Shown: piece by piece, positions 1 to 8,426 of the stretch | Layout of the letters: every line of letters starts with the position of its first letter | Numbering within the stretch: position 1 is the first letter of the stretch | Origin: Pseudomonadota bacterium | GTDB lineage: Bacteria > Pseudomonadota > Gammaproteobacteria > Steroidobacterales > Steroidobacteraceae | Assembly: GCA_016713725.1 (NCBI GenBank) | Contig: JADJOO010000005.1 | Location: 62,001 to 126,000 of the forward strand | Length of the DNA: 64,000 nucleotides | Direction: 5' to 3' | The notes under the pieces: generated by a model | Told to the model about the DNA's origin: nothing | The model's database searches: none | What the model saw: only the letters and a program-made list of their open reading frames with translations | Program-made: the position numbers and the translations under genes

Positions 1-204
1 CGGCTGGTTCCGGGCAACCGTGCAGTGACGCACGTCGGCATCTACACGGGCCAGCGACGGTTCGTGCACGCGCCACAGACAGGCAGGAACGTGGGCGAGG
101 CGAGCCTTGATGATCCGTACTATCGCGAGCGCTTCGCAGGCGCTGGACGGTTGTTCCCGGACGGGTCCGGCGCAGGCCCGCGCCTCAAGTCCACGCCCCG
201 TTGA
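1..204 (+). CDS. NlpC/P60-family cell-wall peptidase, C-terminal fragment
   Basis: Only the last 67 residues are in the window; the reading frame is open from base 1 and stops at TGA 202-204. The fragment carries THVGIYTG followed by FVHAPQTG, the pattern around the catalytic histidine and the following strand of NlpC/P60 (C40) endopeptidases, which cleave peptide cross-links in peptidoglycan. The cysteine and the signal peptide would lie upstream, outside the window. It converges on the HhH gene that ends at 218. Family assignment rests on this short segment alone. Confidence 0.6.
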   Translation, partial: RLVPGNRAVTHVGIYTGQRRFVHAPQTGRNVGEASLDDPYYRERFAGAGRLFPDGSGAGPRLKSTPR

Positions 205-217
205 CGGTGTCGCCGCC

Positions 218-1132
218 TCAGGCGTAGTGCGCGCGGCACTCGGCCTCGCGGCCGCGCACGACGCGCCTGCCAGCGAGCGGCCCGTGCGTCTCGGTGACGA
301 CCGTGTGCTGGCCCTCGGAGTTCTCCGAGTCGTAATGGAAGATGCGGACCCAGTCCCGGGTGCGCTTCAGTTGATGCGCCTGGGCCGTGTTGGAAAAGAG
401 CGCGGTGAATTGCCACCCATCGCGCTCTGCGTGCAGCACGGGCAGCCACGCTTCCTGCGCAGGATTGAAACGAATCGGTGCGATTGTCGTCAGCGTGCCG
501 GCAGTCGCCTGCTCGCGGTATTGGCGATCGATCGCCAGCAACGCCCCGACCGCAGGCACGGGGCCCTGGGCGGCCGGCGGCGCCGTGCCGACGTCACGAC
601 CACGCACGAGCATTGCGTGCAGGTTGGCGCGGATCGCTGCGGCGCGGCGTGGGCCGACACCCGGCACGTTCTCGAGCCTGCCGTCATGCGCGGCCAGTTC
701 GAGTCCTTCGAGCGTATCCAGGTGCAGTTCCTCGTGAATGCGTTCGGCGAGGCGATGGCCGAGGCCCGGCACCACCGTAAACAAGGCAACGGGATCTGCC
801 GTGCCGCGCAATCGCTCGAGCTGCGACCAGTGTCCGGTGCGGACCATCTCGATGATCGCTGTCGCGATGCCTCGCCCGACGTGCGGCAGGCGATCGAGGC
901 CTTCCACCCCTTCGCGATCGACGAGCCCCACGATTTCGTCGGCAGGCAAGCGGCCGATCGTGTCGGCGGCCTTGCGATAAGCGGCAACTCGATAAGGGTT
1001 GGCTCCCTGCGCATGCAACAGGTCCGCAGCTTCACGCAGGCGATCGGCAAAATTGAGCGCGTGCGAATCGGATGCCGACAAAGCGGCGGTCGTGACCGCG
1101 GCTTTTGCCTCTGCTGCAGTGACTCGTTCCAT
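218..1132 (-). CDS. Helix-hairpin-helix protein resembling the N-terminal part of PolX DNA polymerases
   Basis: The 304-residue protein has an 8-kDa-like PolX N-terminal region (about residues 25-105: NFADRLREAADLLHAQGANP then a LPHVGRGIATAIIEM hairpin), followed by two further HhH motifs (VVPGLGHRLAERIHEEL and VPGVGPRRAAAIRANL, about 118-170). HhH motifs bind DNA non-specifically through the backbone. Neither the polymerase palm (GSxxR...DxD) nor a PHP domain follows; the C-terminal 120 residues are of unknown function. It may act on DNA ends or gaps but no catalytic residue is visible. ATG at 1132 is the only good start and matches the normal start of PolX N-termini. Confidence 0.72.
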   Translation of the reverse strand: MERVTAAEAKAAVTTAALSASDSHALNFADRLREAADLLHAQGANPYRVAAYRKAADTIGRLPADEIVGLVDREGVEGLDRLPHVGRGIATAIIEMVRTGHWSQLERLRGTADPVALFTVVPGLGHRLAERIHEELHLDTLEGLELAAHDGRLENVPGVGPRRAAAIRANLHAMLVRGRDVGTAPPAAQGPVPAVGALLAIDRQYREQATAGTLTTIAPIRFNPAQEAWLPVLHAERDGWQFTALFSNTAQAHQLKRTRDWVRIFHYDSENSEGQHTVVTETHGPLAGRRVVRGREAECRAHYA

Positions 1133-1282
1133 CTCCCGTTCGTCGCGCCCACGCGGGCGACCTGATGATTGAACTCAATGCTCGCGCCGATTGCGCGCGG
1201 CGACCATTCGGGTTTTACGAGAGGCGCGGCAAACCGACTATGATTCGCTGGAACGATTCCGGGAACGCAGGGGGAGTAGAGA

Positions 1283-2758
1283 GTGCGCCGAACGTTACGC
1301 TGGCTGGGCCGCAAGGCGGGCTCGTTGCTGACGGCATTGCTGCTCGTCGGCATCGGGTTTTACCTGCATTTCCTATGGGCCGGGCCCGACCTGAAGCCCT
1401 GGCATCGCGTGCGTTTCGCTGCCGAATTCACCGCTTCCGACTACGCCGAAGGCCGGGTCACGACGCTCATGCAGTACCGTGAGCGCGAACAGCTGCTTCT
1501 GGATCAAGTCCGGACCGACATCAAGAAGCACCTCGCTGCCACCGACCGGCTGCCCTACAACCGGTTCAATCCAGGCAGTCTCAGCGACCCGAACGTCTGG
1601 ACATTCAACTGGAATCGCACTTTCGTCCTGCAGCCGGCAGGTGAAGCCAACGGCGGAGTGCTGCTGCTGCACGGCCTGACCGACTCACCGTACAGCCTGC
1701 GCAGCATCGGCCAGGCGCTGGCAGCGCGCGGCTATCGCGTCGTCGGCCTGCGCTTGCCGGGGCACGGCGTCGCGCCTGCGGGTTTGCTGAGTTTCGAAGT
1801 GGAAGATCTCGAGGCGGCGACCAGGCTCGCAATGCGTGACCTGCGAGCCTCGCTGGGCGAGTCGAAACCCATCCACATGATCGGCTACTCCAATGGAGCC
1901 GCGCTGGCCGTCAGTTACGCGCTCGACGCGAGGACGGACGCCACGCTGCCACGACCCGCGGGGCTGGTGCTGATCTCGCCCGCGGTCGCCATCAGCAAGC
2001 TCGCTGCCATCGGCCGCGTTCGCACCGGGCTGTCGGACCTGCAAGGTTTCGGACGCGCAGCATGGCAGCTCATCGAAGCAGAGGTCGACCCGTACAAGTA
2101 CCAGTCGTTCAGCTTCAACGCGGCTGGCGTGACCCAGAGACTCACGAGCCGCCTCACCAGGCGCATCGCTGCGATCGCAAGCAAGGGACCGGTGCGCGAC
2201 CTGCCGTCGATCCTCGCGTTCGTTTCCACCGTGGATTCGACCGTGCAGGTGCCAGCGGTCATCGATTCGCTGCTCGGCCGACTCGCGCCCGACGGCCACG
2301 AACTCGTGGTGTTCGACGTCAATCGCCTGTCGGTCGTGCAACCGATGCTGATCGCTGATCCGGCGCCGCTCACGCGCAGGTTGCTGGCGCAGACGCAGCG
2401 CCCGTTTACACTGACGCTGATCACGAACGCATCAGACCGTACGCTGCAGGTCGCGGAGCGGCGGTCGCCCGCGCTCGGAACAGCGACGACCGAACGGCCG
2501 CTCGACCTTGCCTGGCCGCGCAACGTGTTCTCGCTGTCGCACGTGGCACTGCCGTTCCCTCCCGACGATCCGTTGTACGGCTACGCCGCGCCCATGACGA
2601 ACCGTCACGTGCAATTGGGCAGGATCGAGATCCGCGGTGAAAACGGCGTGCTCAACGTCCCGAACTGGATGCTGACGCGCCAGCGCAGCAATCCGTTTCA
2701 TTCCTACCTCGTCGCACGCATCGAGTCCTTCATGGCGGGCGCGTCTCAAAACCAATGA
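1283..2758 (+). CDS. Membrane-anchored alpha/beta hydrolase (lipase/esterase-like)
   Basis: A 491-residue protein with an N-terminal membrane segment (about residues 13-33) and an alpha/beta hydrolase core. The oxyanion HG pair is at 130-131 (LLLHGLTDSP), LPGHG follows near 159-163, and the nucleophile elbow GYSNGA places the catalytic Ser at 203. The substrate cannot be read from the sequence. The GTG start at 1283 follows a GGGGGAG ribosome site at 1270-1276. The stop overlaps by bases with the next frame, and the downstream small membrane protein starts 18 bases later, so the two probably form an operon. Confidence 0.75.
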   Translation: MRRTLRWLGRKAGSLLTALLLVGIGFYLHFLWAGPDLKPWHRVRFAAEFTASDYAEGRVTTLMQYREREQLLLDQVRTDIKKHLAATDRLPYNRFNPGSLSDPNVWTFNWNRTFVLQPAGEANGGVLLLHGLTDSPYSLRSIGQALAARGYRVVGLRLPGHGVAPAGLLSFEVEDLEAATRLAMRDLRASLGESKPIHMIGYSNGAALAVSYALDARTDATLPRPAGLVLISPAVAISKLAAIGRVRTGLSDLQGFGRAAWQLIEAEVDPYKYQSFSFNAAGVTQRLTSRLTRRIAAIASKGPVRDLPSILAFVSTVDSTVQVPAVIDSLLGRLAPDGHELVVFDVNRLSVVQPMLIADPAPLTRRLLAQTQRPFTLTLITNASDRTLQVAERRSPALGTATTERPLDLAWPRNVFSLSHVALPFPPDDPLYGYAAPMTNRHVQLGRIEIRGENGVLNVPNWMLTRQRSNPFHSYLVARIESFMAGASQNQ

Positions 2759-2775
2759 TCACAGGGGATCCGACC

Positions 2776-3315
2776 ATGGCCGAAATGCCCGCCGCTGCAA
2801 GTCAATCGACGAAGAGGCCTGCAGCCACGCCGCCGCCCAAGCTGCCGCGTCGCAGTTTCAGGTCGTTCTTCTGGGGCAGCTTGATCGGCGCGCTGATCCT
2901 CGTCGGGCTCTACACGATGTTCATGCTGTGGTGGAGCTACTCCGAAGGCGAACGAGCCGGAGTACTGCAGAAATTCTCCAAGCGCGGCTGGATCTGCAAG
3001 ACGTACGAAGGCGAGCTGGCGCAGTACATCGTGGGCGGCGTCGCGCCTCAGATCTGGAGTTTCAGCGTGCGCGACCCGGCCGTCGCCGAGCAGTTGCACA
3101 AGGCCGTTGGCCAGCAGGTGCGAATCCACTACCAGGAGCATCGTGGGTTGCCCACAACGTGCTTCGGCGAAACCGACTATTTCGCGGACCGCCTCGAGAT
3201 CATCAACGCCCCCGAACCGGTCAGGCCGTCCTCGGGGCTCAGCGTCGAACCTGCGGCGGCGTCCGCACCCGCGGCGACGGCATCGCCTGCTGCGCCACCG
3301 CCCACCCTGCCCTGA
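2776..3315 (+). CDS. Small single-pass membrane protein, unknown function
   Basis: About 179 residues with a proline/lysine-rich cytoplasmic start, one clear membrane segment (SFFWGSLIGALILVGLYTMF, about residues 26-47) and a soluble domain containing KRGWICKTYEGEL and LPTTCFGETDYF. The tail is alanine/proline rich. No known family is recognised with certainty. I chose ATG 2776 because AGGGGA at 2763-2768 is well placed; an ATG at 2755 overlapping the previous stop is an alternative. It likely shares a transcript with the hydrolase upstream and converges on the ThiF gene. Confidence 0.6.
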   Translation: MAEMPAAASQSTKRPAATPPPKLPRRSFRSFFWGSLIGALILVGLYTMFMLWWSYSEGERAGVLQKFSKRGWICKTYEGELAQYIVGGVAPQIWSFSVRDPAVAEQLHKAVGQQVRIHYQEHRGLPTTCFGETDYFADRLEIINAPEPVRPSSGLSVEPAAASAPAATASPAAPPPTLP

Positions 3316-3318
3316 CGG

Positions 3319-4269
3319 TCAGTGACCGGGCTGATGGCTGGCGGCCACTCGGGACGCGGCGGGGGCCGAGCCCGACTCGCGTTCTTCGAAGTCGAGGCAG
3401 ATGATCCGTCCGCCGACTTCCGTAAGCGCGAACTTGGCCGGGATCGGACCGCCGTGAAAGCGCGCGGTCAGTTCGCGTACGCAGCAGGAGTCCACCGGCA
3501 GGCCTTCGATTTCGTCGCTGAGCTGCAGCCGCTGGTTCAGCATCTCGGGGCACGTATGCGCCACGGATGCGGCGGCTTCCCAACGATTGCGCGTCTGGAC
3601 GATCGGCACCGGTCGCTGCAACGACCCGCAGCACCGGCAGCGTGGGTCGCGCGGGATTTCAAGTGAGGCACCCTCGCCCAGCGTTGCGTCAAGGGTGGCG
3701 CGGCGCGCTACCGAGCCATGTGCACCTGCAGCGATACGTGCGATCAGTGCAGCGGCCAAAGCCCCCGCGACACTCGCTGTTGCGATGCGAGTGGCAGGCC
3801 CCGCCGTGGCCGGGGTTTCTTCCACTGCCAGCTTGAGCGCGGCGATCGGCATCGGAATGGAGGCGCGAGACGAATCGCATTCGAAGCACGCGGAATCCGG
3901 CTGTGCGGCGAAAGGGTAGGCACCCACTATGGCCAGCGTGCCTTCAGTCCACGCCTGAACCAGGTTTGCATTGGCCACGACACACTTCTGGTTCATGCGC
4001 TGGCGTGCAGTGGGGCAGTCGACGGTGCAGACGGCAAAGTCGTAACCCTGCAGGCCGGTCAGCGTGAGCGTGTCCCAGAAATCGCCTTCGTGCACGGCAT
4101 AGCGGCTGCGCAGGGGATCGGCGACATGCGGCTCGCGCTCGAACACGTCGATGCGGCCGATGCCCATCAGGCCGAGATTACGGATGAGTTCCGAGCCGAT
4201 CCGGCCCGCGCCCACGACCGCGATGGCCAGGCCTGCCAATGGCAATCTGCGGTTCTGTGCGGCTGCCAT
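3319..4269 (-). CDS. ThiF/HesA/MoeB-family (E1-like) adenylyltransferase
   Basis: About 316 residues. The Rossmann nucleotide-binding loop VVGAGRIGSE lies near residues 18-27, with the acidic DVFERE segment that follows it in E1-like enzymes, and two CxxC-type pairs (CFEC and CRCC) likely bind zinc. The family adenylates C-terminal carboxylates of ubiquitin-like sulfur carriers or other peptides. The C-terminal 100 residues are unusual and no ThiS/MoaD/ubiquitin-like partner is adjacent, so the substrate is unknown. ATG 4269 has AAGGA six bases upstream; a TTG at 4320 would overlap the upstream gene and has poor spacing. It follows the secretin-domain gene by 34 bases. Confidence 0.72.
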   Translation of the reverse strand: MAAAQNRRLPLAGLAIAVVGAGRIGSELIRNLGLMGIGRIDVFEREPHVADPLRSRYAVHEGDFWDTLTLTGLQGYDFAVCTVDCPTARQRMNQKCVVANANLVQAWTEGTLAIVGAYPFAAQPDSACFECDSSRASIPMPIAALKLAVEETPATAGPATRIATASVAGALAAALIARIAAGAHGSVARRATLDATLGEGASLEIPRDPRCRCCGSLQRPVPIVQTRNRWEAAASVAHTCPEMLNQRLQLSDEIEGLPVDSCCVRELTARFHGGPIPAKFALTEVGGRIICLDFEERESGSAPAASRVAASHQPGH

Positions 4270-4303
4270 CTGCGGTCCTTGTCCGGGCGATCCCTGCGGT
4301 CGA

Positions 4304-5167
4304 TCAACGAACTTCGTCAACCTTGACCCATGCCGAGTACTGCGTCAAATCCGCGCGTGCTCCCCAGGTAACCAACCCGCGGTTGGACTCGCTGGAACTG
4401 TCGGTGGAACCGCCAATCTGCATCCATTCGCCGAGTCGCCCGGTCACCGTCGTGGCAATGCTGCCACTTGTCACCGGTACGTGACGACTGGCGCCTGTCA
4501 ATCGCTGTTGCCGCGAAGAGAGTTCGAGCGTCACGTGGTCACCCGCGACGCGGGGCGTCGCGTAGAAGCCCGACTGCACGTCGCGGAACTCTGTCGACTG
4601 CGTGACGACGGATGGGTAATGCCCGCCACCGGTGACGGTCGTGGACGTGAATGGGCGCGACTGTCCCAGCGCTACGTAGGTCTCGTAGCCCTCCAGCGCT
4701 CGCACGCTCGAGACGTTGCGTATGTCGTCGCGCGCCGCGCCACTGCGGACGACGACCTGTCCGCCGGCGCTGGCCGCAGGCGGGCGATTGACGCCGGCCT
4801 GCACGTCCCCCGACCCGATCGTGCCGGAGCCGCGCACCGACGTGCCGCTGCCTTGAGCAACCATGGCCTGGCCGACGGTGATCAGCAATTGGCGTGGTGC
4901 GCGGTCGAGACTTGCGACGGCATCGCGCACCTGCGTGAGCGTCACTGCGTCCGCCCGAACGAAAAGCACGTTGCCAGTGCCGGTGATGGCCGATCCCGCT
5001 GGCAGGAGTGGTTGCAGGATCGGCAGCAGCTCCTCCGCCATGCGGTAATGCAGCGGGATCTGTTCGAGCGACTCCGCTTGCACGCCCGGTGCGACGAGCA
5101 GTGCCGCAGGCAGGCAGCCGGCACAAAGTGCGAACCAAACGCACGCAGATCGCGCCGCGCGTTTCAC
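4304..5167 (-). CDS. Exported secretin N-domain-like (NolW-type) protein
   Basis: About 287 residues with a signal peptide (hydrophobic run ending GVQA). Residues after it, IPLHYRMAEELLPILQPLL then GNVLFVRADAVTLTQVRDAV and DRAPRQLLITV, match the N1/NolW repeat of secretins (GspD, PilQ), here without an obvious full outer-membrane beta-barrel domain. The C-terminal half resembles a truncated secretin beta region (ATPRVAGDHVTLELS...GRLGEWMQIGG). No pilus or secretion genes are adjacent, so a stand-alone periplasmic role is possible. The GTG start overlaps the threonine aldolase stop as GTGA, arguing for translational coupling. Confidence 0.65.
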   Translation of the reverse strand: MKRAARSACVWFALCAGCLPAALLVAPGVQAESLEQIPLHYRMAEELLPILQPLLPAGSAITGTGNVLFVRADAVTLTQVRDAVASLDRAPRQLLITVGQAMVAQGSGTSVRGSGTIGSGDVQAGVNRPPAASAGGQVVVRSGAARDDIRNVSSVRALEGYETYVALGQSRPFTSTTVTGGGHYPSVVTQSTEFRDVQSGFYATPRVAGDHVTLELSSRQQRLTGASRHVPVTSGSIATTVTGRLGEWMQIGGSTDSSSESNRGLVTWGARADLTQYSAWVKVDEVR

Positions 5168-6201
5168 GCGAGCGCCCGTTCGACCGTGGTGACGAGCAGC
5201 TCCATGCCGGCAGGTTCCTGATCGTGCCGGCAGACGAAGCGCTGCTCGCGGCCGAGCTTGTAGTACCTGAACGGGCCGCAATCGAGCGCGGCGACGGCCG
5301 CCGCGGGCAGCCGCGCAAACAGCATGTTGATCTCTACCTTGCCGCTGAGTTCAACGCCCGGGATAGCCTGCAACCGCTGGGCGAGCCTGGCCGCATTGGC
5401 ATTGGACCGACGCGCTCGATCGAGCCAGCAGTCGTCGGCGAGGTAACGCTCCAACTGGGCAGACAGGAAGCGCGCCTTCGACACGACCTGGCCGCCGCGC
5501 TTCATCAGGTACGGTATCCGTGCCGCCACTGCGGGATCGAACACGAGCACGGCCTCGGCGTTCATCGCGCCATTCTTGGTCGCCCCGAAGGACACGACGT
5601 CGATGCCGGCGCGCCACGTCATCTCGGCAGGGCTGCACCCAAGTGCGGCGATGGCGTTGGCGAAGCGCGCGCCGTCGAGATGCACGAGCAGTCCGTGGCG
5701 ATGCGCGACTTCGCTCAGGTGCCGCAGCTCGTCGATCGAATACAGCGTGCCGAAATCCGTCGGTTGCGTCAGGTTGAGCGCAAATGGCTGCACGCGCGTC
5801 GCGTTACCCCGACCCGCCAGCGCGAGCGCTGCGTCGAGCACGGCCGCCTGCAGCTTGTAGCCGTCGCCGGTGAGCCCGACGAGTTTCGCGCCGGTGAACA
5901 GTTCAGGAGCGCCGCACTCGTACACGTTGATGTGCGCCGTCTCGTGGCAATAGATCGCGCCGTACGGATTCGCCAATCCGGCGAGCGCTACGGCATTCGC
6001 GCCCGTGCCAGTCGCCAGCGGGAACGCCGCCAGGCCATCGTGTTCGAACGCATGGCGAAACCGGGCGGTCATCGCGTGCGTGCAGTCGTCGTCGCCGTAC
6101 GGGGCAGCCGTTCCGCGGTTTGCGGCCAGCAGCGCCTCGAGCAGCTCGGGCGCGACGCCACCGACGTTGTCGCTGCGGAAATCGTAAACTTCGGCGCTCA
6201 T
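5164..6201 (-). CDS. ltaE: Low-specificity L-threonine aldolase
   Basis: A 345-residue PLP enzyme of fold type I that cleaves L-threonine and L-allo-threonine to glycine and acetaldehyde. The N-terminal FRSDNVGG, the ETAHINVYECG loop, LDGARFANA and the PLP-lysine context SFGATKNGAM (Lys about 209) are all family signatures. Length matches the family. The gene is first in a minus-strand cluster with the secretin-like and ThiF genes, and it is divergent from the GNAT gene with only 17 bases between the starts. Confidence 0.87.
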   Translation of the reverse strand: MSAEVYDFRSDNVGGVAPELLEALLAANRGTAAPYGDDDCTHAMTARFRHAFEHDGLAAFPLATGTGANAVALAGLANPYGAIYCHETAHINVYECGAPELFTGAKLVGLTGDGYKLQAAVLDAALALAGRGNATRVQPFALNLTQPTDFGTLYSIDELRHLSEVAHRHGLLVHLDGARFANAIAALGCSPAEMTWRAGIDVVSFGATKNGAMNAEAVLVFDPAVAARIPYLMKRGGQVVSKARFLSAQLERYLADDCWLDRARRSNANAARLAQRLQAIPGVELSGKVEINMLFARLPAAAVAALDCGPFRYYKLGREQRFVCRHDQEPAGMELLVTTVERALA

Positions 6202-6218
6202 TGGACGCGAATGGACCT

Positions 6219-6791
6219 GTGACCCTGCACATCCTACTTGAGACCGGGCGGCTGCGGCTGCGGCGATTCGTGCCGGCGGACGCGGATCTGCTGGTGGAAC
6301 TCGATGCAGATCCGGAAGTGATGCGCTACATCACCTACGGCCAGCCGACTCCGCGTTCGGCTTATGTCGAAACCTACCTGCCGCGCTGGTTTGCCATTTA
6401 CCAGGCACAGCCGGGGCTGGGGTATTTCGCCGCCGAACGCCGTGACACGGGCGAGTTCCTCGGCTGGTTCCACCTCCGCGGCGACCGCATCGAGCCGGAG
6501 TACGTCGAACTCGGCTATCGGCTCAAGCGTTCAGCGTGGGGCCATGGGTATGCGACCGAAGGCGCCCGCGCGTTGCTTGCGCACGGATTCAACGGGCTGG
6601 AGCTCGAAAGGATCTCGGCTCGCACGTTGCTCGGCAACCGCGCCTCGCAGCGCGTGATGGAAAAGTGCGGGCTGCGGCGAGTCGGCGATTTCGTTTACGC
6701 CCGGGACGTCATCGATGGCCGCAGCGAGGAAGAGCGCGCAGCCGTGAAGTACGCGATCACGCGGCCTGAGTGGGACGCACTTTCGCGGTAA
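6219..6791 (+). CDS. GNAT-family N-acetyltransferase (RimJ-like)
   Basis: About 190 residues. It begins LLETGRLRLRRFVPADADLL, the typical opening of RimJ/RimL-type acetyltransferases, and carries the acetyl-CoA-binding region YRLKRSAWGHGYATEG followed by NRASQRVMEKCGLRRVG. Such proteins acetylate N-terminal amines of proteins or small molecules; the acceptor cannot be predicted. GTG 6219 is chosen because upstream codons in this frame are antisense to ltaE and do not resemble the family. The 3' end overlaps the convergent thioredoxin-fold gene by 35 bases. Confidence 0.8.
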   Translation: MTLHILLETGRLRLRRFVPADADLLVELDADPEVMRYITYGQPTPRSAYVETYLPRWFAIYQAQPGLGYFAAERRDTGEFLGWFHLRGDRIEPEYVELGYRLKRSAWGHGYATEGARALLAHGFNGLELERISARTLLGNRASQRVMEKCGLRRVGDFVYARDVIDGRSEEERAAVKYAITRPEWDALSR

Positions 6792-8409
6792 GGAATTTTT
6801 CGCAGTTCGTGCGGCCTGCGTCCTTCTCCGGAAGTTTGCGGCAGATCTCACCCGTGCGCGCGCGCAGGGTGTCGATCACTCCGGCGGCTGCACCGGTCTG
6901 GCCCCATTCCAGGAGCTTGGCGTCGAGCTGCTCGAGCCGCATGCGAGTGCGCTGGTAGAACGCGTCGGGCGAGCCGTCCAGTTCGCCAAGCACCGAGAGC
7001 CCCGCGCGCTCGATGCCCTGCACGTCTTCGGGCGTCAGCTCCAGCATGCCCACGAGGTAGTTGTAACCCCACTGGAAGCGCGTGGCCGGCCCCTTTGCGC
7101 CCGCATATGCCCGGGCCAGCCAGTCCACCGCTTCCTGCTTGCGTCCCGCCTTCGCGGCGAGGTCGGCGAGGTCGAGCATGAAGTAATAGGGCGACCCGGA
7201 CTTGTCGAGTTCGGCGGTCAGCAGCGAATTTGCCTCGGCGTCGAGGCCCGCTTCCCAGTACAGGTTGGCAGCTGCGTTGATCGCCGCCTGTCGCGGGTAA
7301 CCCGCCGGCGTGGCGGCGTCCACGTGCGCAACCGCCTGGTGTGCTTCGTCCAGCAATGCCGGCGGCAGAGGTGCGCCGGGTGCGTCGAGTCTGGCGAGCA
7401 TCACGCGCGCGCGAACGCGCAGCAGTTCTTCCGACGCCGACAGGGGCTTGGTTTCGCCACCGAGCTGGCTGAGCGCGTCGCCCCATGCGCGAGTGAGCTG
7501 GGTGCGCTCGGGTGTGCCGTCAACCGACAGGACGCCGATCACGTCCCTGGGGCCGTACAGCAGGTTGTCGACGTTTGCCGCCTGGACGGCTGGCGACGGC
7601 AGCATCGCCAGCAATCTGCGGCGAGCAGCGGCACGTTCGAGCCCATCGAGGGCTGGTTCGCCGGGTTCCGACGCAGTGGCAGCGGCACCGAGGTAGTCGA
7701 AGAAGAATCGTGCGCATTCCGCCTGCATTTCGACGGGGCAGCGATTCGCGAGTGCGCGGAAGGTGGCCAGTTGCTGGTCGGCCGGCAGCACGTGGCCGGC
7801 GTCGGTGCTCCAGGAGTAATACGCGAGCAGCTTCCAGTCGTTCGACGTGACGGCGTCGCCGCTGCGCGCAGCGGCCAGAATATCGCTGACGGGGCGCGCG
7901 TCGGCGAGCGCGACGTCGAGAATCTTGGCGTAGCGTGCGACGTCGACGCCGCCCGGCAGGCGCGTGATTTCCGTCCCGTCCGGCTTGAACAGGATCATCG
8001 TCGGGTAGCCGATCACGCCGAAGCGCTCGCCGTACTTCTGCGCACTGGGCGTGTCGCCGTCGAGGTAGACGGGCACGAACAGGCGTGAACGCTCCTGGAA
8101 CTCGCGCTTGCTGAAGATCGTCGTCTTGATCTGTGCACAGGGCGGGCACCACTCGGCGCCCCAGTACAGGAACACCGGCCTGTTGGCCGTCCTGGCGGCC
8201 GCAAATGCCGCGTCGACGTCGCCGCCAAACCAGTCGATGCCCGGGGGCAGGTGGTTCTCGCCGGTCGCTGACTTCGCGGCATCCGTTGCAAGGACCGACT
8301 GCGTGTCGGGCGGAGGGGGCGGTTCGTCCTTGCGTCGGTCGCAGCCCGCCAGCAGGAATGCAGCGACGATGGTCGTGCAGGCGACTGATTTCAGCTTCAT
8401 CTCGCTCAT
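6757..8409 (-). CDS. Thioredoxin-fold lipoprotein with helical C-terminal region
   Basis: About 550 residues. A lipoprotein signal ends in LLAGC (Cys about 23), then a proline-rich linker, then a thioredoxin domain with WGAEWCPPC (Cys 88 and 91) and the cis-proline GYPTMILF. The remaining 380 residues are alpha-helical and TPR-like. It probably acts as a periplasmic or outer-membrane-attached disulfide reductase or isomerase. AGGGTG upstream favours ATG 8409; ATG 8430, which overlaps the hutI stop as ATGA, and ATG 8400 are alternatives. It is the last gene of the hut operon, though a direct role in histidine breakdown is not evident. Confidence 0.74.
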   Translation of the reverse strand: MSEMKLKSVACTTIVAAFLLAGCDRRKDEPPPPPDTQSVLATDAAKSATGENHLPPGIDWFGGDVDAAFAAARTANRPVFLYWGAEWCPPCAQIKTTIFSKREFQERSRLFVPVYLDGDTPSAQKYGERFGVIGYPTMILFKPDGTEITRLPGGVDVARYAKILDVALADARPVSDILAAARSGDAVTSNDWKLLAYYSWSTDAGHVLPADQQLATFRALANRCPVEMQAECARFFFDYLGAAATASEPGEPALDGLERAAARRRLLAMLPSPAVQAANVDNLLYGPRDVIGVLSVDGTPERTQLTRAWGDALSQLGGETKPLSASEELLRVRARVMLARLDAPGAPLPPALLDEAHQAVAHVDAATPAGYPRQAAINAAANLYWEAGLDAEANSLLTAELDKSGSPYYFMLDLADLAAKAGRKQEAVDWLARAYAGAKGPATRFQWGYNYLVGMLELTPEDVQGIERAGLSVLGELDGSPDAFYQRTRMRLEQLDAKLLEWGQTGAAAGVIDTLRARTGEICRKLPEKDAGRTNCEKFLTAKVRPTQAA

Positions 8410-8426
8410 GTCACCCTGTGCTGCGT

